From CAIUKV01 sp041659105 (GTDB taxonomy: Bacteria; Actinomycetota; Acidimicrobiia; IMCC26256; PALSA-555): a stretch of DNA of 10,859 bases. The notes below the pieces were generated by a model. It was not told the DNA's origin and searched no databases. It was given only the letters and a program-made list of their open reading frames with translations. The stretch covers positions 1 to 10,859 of the forward strand of contig JBAZYX010000116.1 in NCBI GenBank assembly GCA_041659105.1, in the 5' to 3' direction. A program made the translations under genes and the position numbers. Positions 1-7,232 of this stretch are shown here, piece after piece (within the stretch, counting starts at the first letter, position 1; every line of letters begins with the position of its first letter).

Positions 1-1394
1 TTCAGGACCGGCGGCTCCAGCCGGGTGCCGAACCCGGTGAACGACGTATTGAGCCGCGGTTGGAGGATCACGTAGTTGCTGACCGCGAGCGCGAATCCGA
101 GGGTGATGATCGCGAGGTAGAGCCCGCGGACGCGCAGCGCCGGGATGCCGATCACGATCGCGACGCCAACGCCCCACGCGGTGCCGAGCGCGACCGACGG
201 GATGAACCCGAGGGACTGGCCGTAGTACGCGGTGAGGTACGCGCCGATGGCGACGAACGCGAACTGGCCGAGCGAGAGCTGGCCGGCCCACCCGGTGAGC
301 ACCGTGGCCGAGACCGCCACCATCAAGAAGATGAGGATGTCGGTCGCGTCGTTGAGCTCGCTCGGCAGGTTCATGAACTGCGGGAGCGCGAGGCCCGCGA
401 GCAAGAGGGTGCCGAACCCGACGTAGCGAGCGATGCGGGCGAGCGGATGCTTCATCAGCTCGCCGCGCGCGGCGCGCGAGCGGGGGGTGAGGGTCCACGC
501 CGACTCCTCGGCGCGCTGCGAGCGGGCCCGGAACAGCACCAGCCCGACGAGCAGGAGGAACATCACCAACGTGTCCGCGCCGGGTGAGCCGGTGCTGTTC
601 GACAGCACCAGCACCTCGACCACTCCGATGGCCATCCCGCCGATGAGCGCGAGCGGGAACGACACCATGCCGCCCACCAGCGCGGCGGTGAGCCCCCGCA
701 GGAGGAGGTCGGGCCCGAGGGCCACGGAGATGTCGCTCGTGCGCTGGTTGAGCACCGGCGCGGCGATCACCGCGCTGACGGCGGCGAGCGTGCCGGCGAG
801 GATCCACACCTGGGTCGACACCGCCTTCACCCGCACGCCTGAGAGCGCCGCGCCGCTCGGGTTGTCGGCCGCGGAGCGCACCGACAGGCCGAACCTCGTG
901 CGCTGGAGCAGGACCGCGAGCACCACCACGATCAGCGGCACCGTGATCATCACGACGAGCTGCTCGCTGCGGACCGTGAGGTTGCCGAGCGTCCAGATCT
1001 TGTCGAACGCCGTGGGGAACGCGAGGTTCTCGTCGATGGTCGGCAGCTGGAGCTGCATCAGCAGGATCACCTGCGACACGCCGATCGTGGCGACGAACAG
1101 CAGCAACCGGGGTTGGGTGAAGAGGCGCCGTACCACGAGCAGCTCGGTCAAACCGCCGAGCGCCGCGCCCACGACGATCGCGATGGGCAGCGTGACCCAG
1201 AACGACATCCCGTTGTTGACGAACAGCACGGCCATGATCGACGCGCCGAGCGCACCGAACTGGCCCTGCGCGAAGTTGATGACCCCCGATGCCCGGAACA
1301 CGAGCACGATCCCGATCGCGACCAGGCCGTAGACCATGCCGCGGATCAGCCCGTTGAAGACGATCTGCTGGGAGATCGTGAAGGCGAGGACCAT
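1..1394 (-). CDS. LivH-LivM fused branched-chain amino acid-type ABC permease (partial, C-terminus off window)
   Basis: The minus-strand frame opens at ATG 1394-1392 and stays open for 464 codons to the left edge, where it is cut. Residues about 1-290 look like LivH: the N-terminal stretch has GLIRGMVYGLVAIG followed by GVINFAQGQFGALGA, matching the family pattern GVINFAHG..MLGA. After a polar linker (about 292-330), a second permease begins that looks like LivM: LTGWAGQLSLGQF (Q377) and then PALRVRGLYLAIITLGFA. Two permeases that are normally separate genes are therefore one polypeptide. Together they should form the membrane channel of a HAAT-family importer of amino acids or related small solutes. 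A Shine-Dalgarno GGGGAAGG lies 6 nt upstream (1401-1408), inside the preceding gene. The start ATG shares one base with the upstream TGA (TGATG), so translation is probably coupled. The actual substrate cannot be read from the sequence. A LivG ATPase would be expected further left. Confidence 0.9.
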   Translation of the reverse strand, partial: MVLAFTISQQIVFNGLIRGMVYGLVAIGIVLVFRASGVINFAQGQFGALGASIMAVLFVNNGMSFWVTLPIAIVVGAALGGLTELLVVRRLFTQPRLLLFVATIGVSQVILLMQLQLPTIDENLAFPTAFDKIWTLGNLTVRSEQLVVMITVPLIVVVLAVLLQRTRFGLSVRSAADNPSGAALSGVRVKAVSTQVWILAGTLAAVSAVIAAPVLNQRTSDISVALGPDLLLRGLTAALVGGMVSFPLALIGGMAIGVVEVLVLSNSTGSPGADTLVMFLLLVGLVLFRARSQRAEESAWTLTPRSRAARGELMKHPLARIARYVGFGTLLLAGLALPQFMNLPSELNDATDILIFLMVAVSATVLTGWAGQLSLGQFAFVAIGAYLTAYYGQSLGFIPSVALGTAWGVGVAIVIGIPALRVRGLYLAIITLGFALAVSNYVILQPRLNTSFTGFGTRLEPPVL

Positions 1395-3628
1395 CAGGCG
1401 CCTTCCCCGGAGAGGAAGACGGCTCGGAGCAGGTCGTCGCGCTCGAGCAGCTCGTTGGCCGGGCCCTCGAAGCGCACCCGTCCGCGTTCCATGAAGATGG
1501 CGCGGTCGGCGATGGCGAGGGCGACGTTCACCGACTGTTCGACGATCACCATCGTCACGCCGGTGGCGCGCAGTCCCTCGACCACTTCGAGCAGCTCCTG
1601 CACCACGAGCGGTGCGAGGCCGAGCGAGAGCTCGTCGATGAGGAGGAGCTCGGGCTCCAGCATCACTGCCTTGCACACGGCGAGCATCTGCTGCTGGCCA
1701 CCCGAGAGCGAGCCGGCGCGCGACTTCATGCGGTCCTTCAGCGCCGGGAACGTCTCGAGCGCGGCCTCGATGCGCCCCTGACGCTTGGCGCGGTCCTCGA
1801 TGAGCCAGCTCCAGACCTCGAGGTTCTCGGCCACGGTCTGGCTGGGGAAGATGCACTCGCCGCCGGGCACCTGGATCATGCCCATCGCCACCCGGATCTC
1901 GGGGTCGGTCAGCGTGATGGTGTGGCCGTTCATGCGGACGACGCCGCGGTCGGGGATCACGAGGCCACTGATCGTCTTCAGCAGCGTGGACTTGCCGGCG
2001 CCGTTGGTGCCGAGGAGCGCGAGCACCTCGCCGCGCCGCACCTCGAGGTTGACGTCGAAGAGGATCTGCACGGGGCCGTACGAGGTGTCGAGGTTGTGCA
2101 CCTGGAGCACGGGCACGTCGTCGGGGTTCGCGGCGATGCGGCGCTGCTCCTCCTGCTCGTCGAGCAGCTCCTCGACGACGAGCGAGATGTCGCGCTTCAT
2201 GAACTTGGCGCCGCGCATCACGAGGAACCCGCCGAGCAGCGCGGCCATCGGGACCACCACGAGGATCGCGGTGCGCTCGCCGTACGCGTCGGCGACCGCT
2301 GCCACCATGAGCCCGCCGAAGAACCCGCCGAGCAGGAAGATGTAGAAACCGATGAGCGCGAACGCCTGCGCGCGCATGCGGTAGGGCACGACCGCGGAGA
2401 TCGTCGGCCCGATCTGGGTGAACGCCGCGAGCTGGCACGCGTTGGCGATGGCGACGAAGAAGATGAGCAGCTCGACGGCCCCGAGCTGGGTGCCGACGGT
2501 GAGGAACACCCCGTAGGCCACCACCAGCCAGCCGAACAGGCGGACGGCCCAGCGCGGGTCGCGGCGGAACAGGCGGTCGCCGTAGCGGCCGGCGATCGGG
2601 ATCACGATCAGCGCGGGGATGTAGGTGAGCGAGAGAACCCAGCCCCGCTTGTACGCGCCGAAGTCGTACGTCTCCTCGAACAGGAAGCTGAGCCGCACGG
2701 GCACGCTCACCAGTGCGAAGCCGAGCATGCCGATGCCGAGGGTGAGGTAGCGGAAGGTCTTGACCTTCTTCAGACGCGCCGCCACCGAGCTGAGCCGAAC
2801 CGGCGGCTCGTCGTCGGTGTCGAGGACGCGGCCGAGCACTGCCTCCTGCTCGTTGCGGCCGCGCCCGGGCTCGCGGAGGAACAGCAGGGCGAGCCCGATG
2901 AACACCGCCGGGATGGCGATGGCGACCATCGCCCAGCGCCAGCCCTCGGTGCCACTCACCTGCGCGGCCACCGCGCCGACGAAGAACGGGCCGATCACCA
3001 GACCGAGGGGTCGGCCCAGGTTCTCGAACGCGAACATGCGCGTGCGCACGCCGATCGGGTACTGGTCGGCGATGAGCGACGGCGAGATCGGGATCTTGGC
3101 CGCGGCGCCGAAGCCGGCCCCGGCGCGCGCGAAGCCCATCGTCAGCGGGTTCACCACGAGACCGGTGGCGACCATGCACGCCGACCAGACGAGCGTGGCG
3201 ACGGCGAGGATCCTCGTGCGGAAGTAGCGGTCGGCGAGCCACGCGAACGGGAGTGTCGCGACGACGAGGACCACGCCGCCGAGCGAGCTCAGCCCCTGCA
3301 ACGTGGTCTTCGAGACGTCGAGGGTCTTCTGCACGTCGGGCGCCAACACCTGCAACGCCACCTGGTCGAACGTCTCGATGATGTTCACGAGGAGCAGGGC
3401 GATGATCATCGCCATGCCGCCCGCGCGCAGGCCGTCGCGCAGGGGCATGGGCGCCCCACCGACACCGGGCAGCAGGTCGTCGGGGAGGAGCTCCCCGGCT
3501 TCCGCGGCCGCCTGCGCTTCGCGGCGGGCCTCCTCCTCCGCGACGACCACGGCGGTGAGCGTCGCCGCCGTGCTGGTGCTCGGCGCGCCCGCGTTCGGCG
3601 CGCTCGACTCGGTCGGTGCATCAGGCAT
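1394..3628 (-). CDS. MFS transporter domain fused to LivF-like ABC ATPase
   Basis: This is a 744-aa fusion. Residues about 1-60 are an Ala/Glu-rich, probably cytosolic tail. Residues about 65-475 form a major facilitator domain of roughly 12 hydrophobic segments, with the loop 2-3 motif seen as LADRYFRTR. Residues about 477-508 are an acidic linker, and about 510-740 an ABC ATPase. ATPase motifs are Walker A GTNGAGKST (540-548), signature LSGGQQQ (641-647), Walker B LLLIDE with catalytic E666, and IVEQ in the H-loop (Q698, normal for LivF rather than His). The Q-loop reads VPGGE (587-591) where LivF usually has VPEG. The ATPase half should energise the LivH-LivM permease encoded next; the role of the MFS half is unknown. 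The start at 3628 is preferred because GAGGGGGG sits 9 nt upstream; a start at 3688 would add 20 atypical residues and lacks support. The gene is first in its operon and divergent from the binding protein. Confidence 0.9.
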   Translation of the reverse strand: MPDAPTESSAPNAGAPSTSTAATLTAVVVAEEEARREAQAAAEAGELLPDDLLPGVGGAPMPLRDGLRAGGMAMIIALLLVNIIETFDQVALQVLAPDVQKTLDVSKTTLQGLSSLGGVVLVVATLPFAWLADRYFRTRILAVATLVWSACMVATGLVVNPLTMGFARAGAGFGAAAKIPISPSLIADQYPIGVRTRMFAFENLGRPLGLVIGPFFVGAVAAQVSGTEGWRWAMVAIAIPAVFIGLALLFLREPGRGRNEQEAVLGRVLDTDDEPPVRLSSVAARLKKVKTFRYLTLGIGMLGFALVSVPVRLSFLFEETYDFGAYKRGWVLSLTYIPALIVIPIAGRYGDRLFRRDPRWAVRLFGWLVVAYGVFLTVGTQLGAVELLIFFVAIANACQLAAFTQIGPTISAVVPYRMRAQAFALIGFYIFLLGGFFGGLMVAAVADAYGERTAILVVVPMAALLGGFLVMRGAKFMKRDISLVVEELLDEQEEQRRIAANPDDVPVLQVHNLDTSYGPVQILFDVNLEVRRGEVLALLGTNGAGKSTLLKTISGLVIPDRGVVRMNGHTITLTDPEIRVAMGMIQVPGGECIFPSQTVAENLEVWSWLIEDRAKRQGRIEAALETFPALKDRMKSRAGSLSGGQQQMLAVCKAVMLEPELLLIDELSLGLAPLVVQELLEVVEGLRATGVTMVIVEQSVNVALAIADRAIFMERGRVRFEGPANELLERDDLLRAVFLSGEGA

Positions 3629-3678
3629 CGGCCGCGACCCCCCTCGAACTCGCGCGACCCACCGTCGGTGAGGCGGGC

Positions 3679-3707
3679 AACCTAGCAACAGAACGGGTTC
3701 TCGTCAG
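3679..3707 (-). promoter_or_regulatory. candidate promoter of the MFS-LivF / LivHM operon
   Basis: Read on the minus strand, a -35-like CTGACG (3707-3702, four of six matches to TTGACA) is followed after exactly 17 nt by TAGGTT (3684-3679, a weak -10). Transcription would start near 3672, giving a leader of about 44 nt before the ATG at 3628. The spacer contains the short inverted repeat AGAAC-GG-GTTCT (3690-3701), which could be an operator overlapping the promoter. The match is weak and unproven. Confidence 0.35.
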
Positions 3708-3765
3708 ACCCGCTGCGGCCCGGAATCCCTTTACTGACAACGGTGTCAGGGTTCTCCGAAAACCC
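3694..3765. repeat. pair of GGGTTCTC-containing symmetric elements in the divergent gap
   Basis: The octamer GGGTTCTC occurs at 3695-3702 and again at 3749-3756, 54 nt apart. Each copy begins a short dyad: CGGGT...ACCCG (3694-3698 with 3708-3712) and GGGTT...AACCC (3749-3753 with 3761-3765). A further inverted pair, CGGAATCC (3721-3728) and GGATTCCG (3790-3797), brackets the region. These may be additional regulator sites or chance in a GC-rich spacer. Confidence 0.25.
3734..3749. promoter_or_regulatory. perfect inverted repeat in the divergent gap, candidate operator
   Basis: CTGACA-ACGG-TGTCAG is a perfect 6+6 palindrome with a 4-nt spacer. It lies in the divergent gap, 26 nt from the proposed -35 box on each side. 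Sites built on TGACA...TGTCA are common for dimeric HTH regulators such as the TetR family, so a single regulator could control both the permease/ATPase operon and the binding protein gene. No regulator gene is in the window. The palindrome is seen directly; the regulator assignment is inference. Confidence 0.45.
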
Positions 3766-3775
3766 TTGGGGCGCG

Positions 3776-3804
3776 CTGGAACGCGTTTCGGATTCCGCTA
3801 TGGT
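3776..3804 (+). promoter_or_regulatory. candidate promoter of the substrate-binding protein gene
   Basis: CTGGAA (3776-3781, four of six matches to TTGACA), a 17-nt spacer, and TATGGT (3799-3804, four of six matches to TATAAT) form a plausible housekeeping promoter. Transcription would start near 3811, leaving a leader of about 63 nt to the ATG at 3874. It faces away from the operon promoter at 3679-3707. This is prediction by motif only. Confidence 0.35.
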
Positions 3805-3842
3805 GCCGCCACTCGCCGACACGGCGATCAGGGGCAGCCGTC

Positions 3843-3859
3843 GTGGTCGCTCCGACCAT
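3843..3859 (+). promoter_or_regulatory. leader hairpin directly upstream of the SBP ribosome binding site
   Basis: TGGTCG (3844-3849) and CGACCA (3853-3858) pair perfectly around a CTC loop, and G3843/T3859 can add a G-U pair. The hairpin ends one base before the AAGGGGGG Shine-Dalgarno (3861-3868). It could stabilise the leader, position the ribosome, or act as a DNA operator. It is too small to be a known riboswitch. Confidence 0.35.
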
Positions 3860-3873
3860 CAAGGGGGGAATGC

Positions 3874-5286
3874 ATGTTCCGCAAGCCAGTCCGCCTGTTC
3901 GCGGGGTTGGCGCTGGTCGGGCTGCTGGGCGTCGTCGCTGTCGCCCCGGCGGGCGCGACGGCGCGATCCCAGAGCACGACCCAGGGCATCACCGACGACG
4001 AGATCACGGTCGTCGCGCTGGTGTCGGACCTCGACGGTCTCCGCAGCAAGGGCTTCAACCTTCCGCCGAAGCTCACGACGGCCAACCTGCTGAAGCGCTG
4101 GCAGGGCTACGCCGACGCGTACGGCCCCATCAACGGCCGCAAGGTCGTCGTGAAGCCGGCCGTGTGGGACCCGATCGACGCCACCACGTTCGACAAGGCC
4201 TGCACCCAGGCCACCCAGGACAACAAGCCCTTCGTGGTGGTGAACGGCAACGGCTACCGGCAGAGCTCGCTGGGCTGCATCACCGTCGACAACCAGACGC
4301 CGATGTTCTACGGCGAGTCGGTGTACGGCGACCTCCAGAAGGCGTCGGGCAACCGGCTCGTGAGCCTGGGCCTCACGGCCGAGCCGAACGCGGCCACCAC
4401 CGCGTCGCTGGTGAAGAAGGCCAACCTGGTGCCGACCACCGCGAAGATCGGCATCCTCTCGGGCAACGAGCCGGGCATCAAGGCCGCCGGCGACGCGCTC
4501 GAGAAGGAGCTGGCGAAGAGCAAGTACAACGTGGTCAAGAAGGTGGAGGTCAACACCCTCCAGGCCGACCCGAGCGCCATCAACCGTGAGTCGGCGACCG
4601 CCGTCGGCACGCTGAAGGCCGCGGGTGCCGACACGGTGTTCATCCTCATCCCGTTCACCGCGACCACCGGTTACTACCAGGAGGCCGCGCGCTCCGCCGC
4701 CGGCTTCAAGAACTTCATCGTCGACGCGTCGAGCTCGCTGTGCACCCAGTTCGGTGCCTCGCGGACCCCGGCCGAGGTGCAGGGCACGCCCTGCATCACC
4801 ACCTGGGACACGCGTGCGCTCGCGACCAAGGACGGCGTGAAGAAGGACAACGCGTTCGAGGCCCAGTGCCGCAAGGAGTTCGACTCGTTCTCGAACCAGA
4901 AGAGCCAGGCCGGCGTGCCCTCGGGTGACGTCACCGCCGGTGGTGTCACCTACACGGAGGACCTGCCGCCGAACGAGTGCACGATCATGAGCGTGCTCCT
5001 GCCGGCGATCAAGGCCGCGGGCAAGAACCCGACCTGGGACAAGGTGTACAAGAGCATCTTGAAGACCGGGAAGGGCCCGGCCGCCTACATGTCGAACGGT
5101 GAGGGCCAGTTCGCCAAGAACAAGCCCTACTACGCGACGCAGGTGCACATCGAGAACCTGAACAACGCGAGCGCCAACGTGCCGAAGGACGCCAACGGCG
5201 TGACCTTCAACGGCTGCCCGGCGCCGGTCAACTGCTGGGTTCCCCAGTCGGTCGACGGCCAGGAGTGGTTCCCGGTCGTCCAGTAG
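3874..5286 (+). CDS. secreted type I periplasmic-binding-fold substrate-binding protein of a Liv-type ABC importer
   Basis: The protein has 470 aa and begins at ATG 3874, 5 nt after AAGGGGGG; an in-frame ATG at 3616 is rejected because it would read through the regulatory gap. Residues 1-30 form a Sec signal peptide: basic FRKPVR, a hydrophobic core, then ATA at 28-30, a likely signal peptidase I site. There is no lipobox cysteine. The mature part begins GITDDEITV, typical of the Peripla_BP_6 / LivJ-like group, and has family-like segments such as AKIGILSGNEPGIKAAGDAL and an AGADTVFILIPF stretch. Eight cysteines (110, 135, 290, 307, 332, 369, 448, 454), all after the predicted cleavage site, suggest disulfides. 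At about 440 mature residues it is longer than classic LivJ. Divergence from the permease/ATPase operon makes it the likely solute receptor; the ligand may be an amino acid, amide or other organic anion and is not determinable here. Confidence 0.9.
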   Translation: MFRKPVRLFAGLALVGLLGVVAVAPAGATARSQSTTQGITDDEITVVALVSDLDGLRSKGFNLPPKLTTANLLKRWQGYADAYGPINGRKVVVKPAVWDPIDATTFDKACTQATQDNKPFVVVNGNGYRQSSLGCITVDNQTPMFYGESVYGDLQKASGNRLVSLGLTAEPNAATTASLVKKANLVPTTAKIGILSGNEPGIKAAGDALEKELAKSKYNVVKKVEVNTLQADPSAINRESATAVGTLKAAGADTVFILIPFTATTGYYQEAARSAAGFKNFIVDASSSLCTQFGASRTPAEVQGTPCITTWDTRALATKDGVKKDNAFEAQCRKEFDSFSNQKSQAGVPSGDVTAGGVTYTEDLPPNECTIMSVLLPAIKAAGKNPTWDKVYKSILKTGKGPAAYMSNGEGQFAKNKPYYATQVHIENLNNASANVPKDANGVTFNGCPAPVNCWVPQSVDGQEWFPVVQ

Positions 5287-5325
5287 CGACGACGGTCACG
5301 GGCTCCGGCCCACCGCACGACTCGA

Positions 5326-5351
5326 CGAGGGGGCGCTCCGGCGCCCCCTCG
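5326..5351 (+). terminator. GC-rich hairpin terminator after the substrate-binding protein gene
   Basis: An 11-bp perfect stem (5326-5336 with 5341-5351, core GGGGGCGC/GCGCCCCC) closes on the 4-nt loop TCCG. It starts 40 nt after the SBP stop. No T-run follows, as is common for actinobacterial terminators. It separates the SBP transcript from the exporter genes and implies that they have their own promoter or depend on read-through. Confidence 0.7.
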
Positions 5352-5399
5352 CCGCGTGCGGGCAACCGGCGCGGGAACCCGGGAGGGCGAACCGCGACA

Positions 5400-7232
5400 A
5401 TGTCTGACGAGGGCGTCAGGGGTGCTGGTACGTTCAAAACCCTGATGGGGGGCGTCGGAGAGGACCGCGAGAAGGAGCTGCGGCGGGCCGGATGGCGCCT
5501 CGTCGGGTCCGCCGCCAAGGTCCACTGGGGCTGGATCGTCCTGTCCATGACCGCGGCCCTCGTGTGGACCGTCACCAAGGTCACGATCCCCCTCTTGGCC
5601 GCCGCGGCGATCGACCAGGGGATCATCGCCCACGACGACACCAAGCTGTTCCTCTACGTCGGGCTGATGGTCGTGGTCGGTGGCTTCCAGGCCGTGGTCA
5701 GCGGCCTGCGTCGGTACGGCGCGTTCCGGCTCGCGTTCCGGGTGGAGACCGATCTGCGCCACCAGCTGTTCGCGCACCTCCAGCGCCTCCACTTCGCGTT
5801 CCACGACCAGGCCCAGACGGGCCAGCTCATGGCCCGTGCGAACACGGACATCCAGATGGTGCGCGAGTTCCTGATGCTCGCGCCGCTCACCGCGGCGAGC
5901 CTGATGATCCTCGTCGCGATCACCATCGTGATGCTGTCGAAGTCGCTGCTGCTCGCGTTCCTCGCGCTCGGCGCGCTGCCGTTGCTCAACGTGGCGGCCA
6001 CCCGCTTCTCCCACAAGATGGGTCCGATCAGCTTCGGGCTCCAGCAGGAGCTGGCCGAGCTGTCCGGCGTCGTCGAGGAGACGGTCTCGGGCGTGCGGGT
6101 GGTGAAGGGCTTCGGCGCCGAGGAGCTGCAGGTGGAGCGGCTCGAGGCCGAGGCCGACTCCGTGCAGGACCGGGCGCTCGCGGCGTCGAAGCTGCGGGCG
6201 GGCTTCCTGCCCCTGGTCGACCTGCTGCCGGCCCTCTCGCTGGTGATGATCCTCTGGTACGGCGGGCGCCTGGTGATCGACGGGCAGCTCCAGATCGGCG
6301 CGCTCGTCGCGTTCAACTCGTACATCCTCATGCTCGTCTGGCCCCTGCGGATGAGCGGGATGATGGTGGCGATGGCGTCGCGCATGTCGGCGTCGGCCGG
6401 CCGCGTCCACGAGGTGCTCGCTACCGACCCGACCATCGCCGATCCGCCGCGTGGCCGGGCGCTCCCCGAGGGCGGCGGCGAGGTGCGCTTCGAGAACGTG
6501 TCGTTCGGCTACCACGACGGCGCCGCCGTGCTCGACGGCCTCGACCTGCACATCCGCCCGGGTGAGGCCGTGGCACTGGTCGGGCCCACGGCCTCGGGCA
6601 AGTCCACCGTGGCCCGGCTGCTGCCGCGGTTCTACGACGTCGACGAGGGGCGGGTGCTGATCGACGGCGTCGACGTGCGCACCGTGCGCCTCGACGATCT
6701 GCGGAGCGCCGTCGGGATCGTGTTCGAGGACACGTTCCTCTTCTCCGACAGCGTGCGCGCCAACATCGCGTTCGCCGATCCCGAGGCGACGATGGAGAAG
6801 ATCCGTCGCGCCGCGGGGTTGTCGGGCGCGGCCGACTTCATCGACGAGCTCCCCGACGGCTACGAGACGGTGATCGGCGAGCACGGGTTCTCGCTCTCCG
6901 GTGGGCAGCGCCAGCGGATCGCGATCGCGCGGGCGGTGATCGCCGACCCCCGCGTGCTCATCCTCGACGACGCCACGTCCGCGGTCGACCCGAGCAAGGA
7001 GCACGAGATCCGCGCCGCGCTGCGGGAAGTGATGACCGGGCGGACGACGATCATCATCGCCCACCGCGCGGCCACCATCGCGCTCGCCGACCGCGTGGTG
7101 CTGATCGACGAGGGCCGCGCCGTCGCCGAGGGGACGCACGAGCACCTCGTGGCCACCTCCGACCGGTACCGCGACGTCCTCGCGCACAACACCGTGCACA
7201 GCGGGCGCAGGGCGAAGGCGCCGCGGCGATGA
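5400..7232 (+). CDS. ABC exporter half-transporter, degenerate-ATPase subunit of a heterodimer
   Basis: This 610-aa half-transporter has an N-terminal type I exporter membrane domain (about 40-345, roughly six helices, with the family-like SGVVEETVSGVRVVKGFG) and a C-terminal ATPase. Motifs are Walker A GPTASGKST (395-403; A398 replaces the usual Gly), E443 where the Q-loop Gln is expected (VFEDTFLF), signature LSGGQRQR (499-506, canonical), Walker B VLILDD with D524 instead of the catalytic Glu, and H-loop His555. These changes mark the subunit whose own Walker site hydrolyses ATP poorly. ATG 5400 is chosen with GGGAGGG at 5381-5387, a rather long 12-nt spacing; ATG 5445 is an alternative, and an upstream in-frame start at 5265 would lie inside the SBP gene. 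It overlaps the next gene by 4 nt (ATGA). The substrate is unknown: drug, lipid and peptide export all occur in the family. Confidence 0.92.
   Translation: MSDEGVRGAGTFKTLMGGVGEDREKELRRAGWRLVGSAAKVHWGWIVLSMTAALVWTVTKVTIPLLAAAAIDQGIIAHDDTKLFLYVGLMVVVGGFQAVVSGLRRYGAFRLAFRVETDLRHQLFAHLQRLHFAFHDQAQTGQLMARANTDIQMVREFLMLAPLTAASLMILVAITIVMLSKSLLLAFLALGALPLLNVAATRFSHKMGPISFGLQQELAELSGVVEETVSGVRVVKGFGAEELQVERLEAEADSVQDRALAASKLRAGFLPLVDLLPALSLVMILWYGGRLVIDGQLQIGALVAFNSYILMLVWPLRMSGMMVAMASRMSASAGRVHEVLATDPTIADPPRGRALPEGGGEVRFENVSFGYHDGAAVLDGLDLHIRPGEAVALVGPTASGKSTVARLLPRFYDVDEGRVLIDGVDVRTVRLDDLRSAVGIVFEDTFLFSDSVRANIAFADPEATMEKIRRAAGLSGAADFIDELPDGYETVIGEHGFSLSGGQRQRIAIARAVIADPRVLILDDATSAVDPSKEHEIRAALREVMTGRTTIIIAHRAATIALADRVVLIDEGRAVAEGTHEHLVATSDRYRDVLAHNTVHSGRRAKAPRR

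Noticed and set aside
433..1332. Plus-strand open frame of 299 codons over the left edge
   Set aside because: It is antisense to the LivH-LivM permease, whose motifs are unambiguous; the Ser/Thr/Arg-rich translation is typical of a shadow frame.
1922..3685. Plus-strand open frame of 587 codons opposite the MFS-ATPase gene
   Set aside because: Shadow frame of a gene with well-defined MFS and ABC motifs; it is rich in H, E, R and D, with no recognisable domain.
3690..3701. AGAAC-GG-GTTCT as a LexA/SOS box
   Set aside because: Actinobacterial LexA sites have GAAC and GTTC separated by four bases; here the spacer is two, and the genes are not DNA repair genes.
3616..3873. N-terminal extension of the substrate-binding protein from ATG 3616
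   Set aside because: It would put coding sequence through the regulatory gap and bury the signal peptide, whereas ATG 3874 has a strong SD and yields a normal signal peptide.
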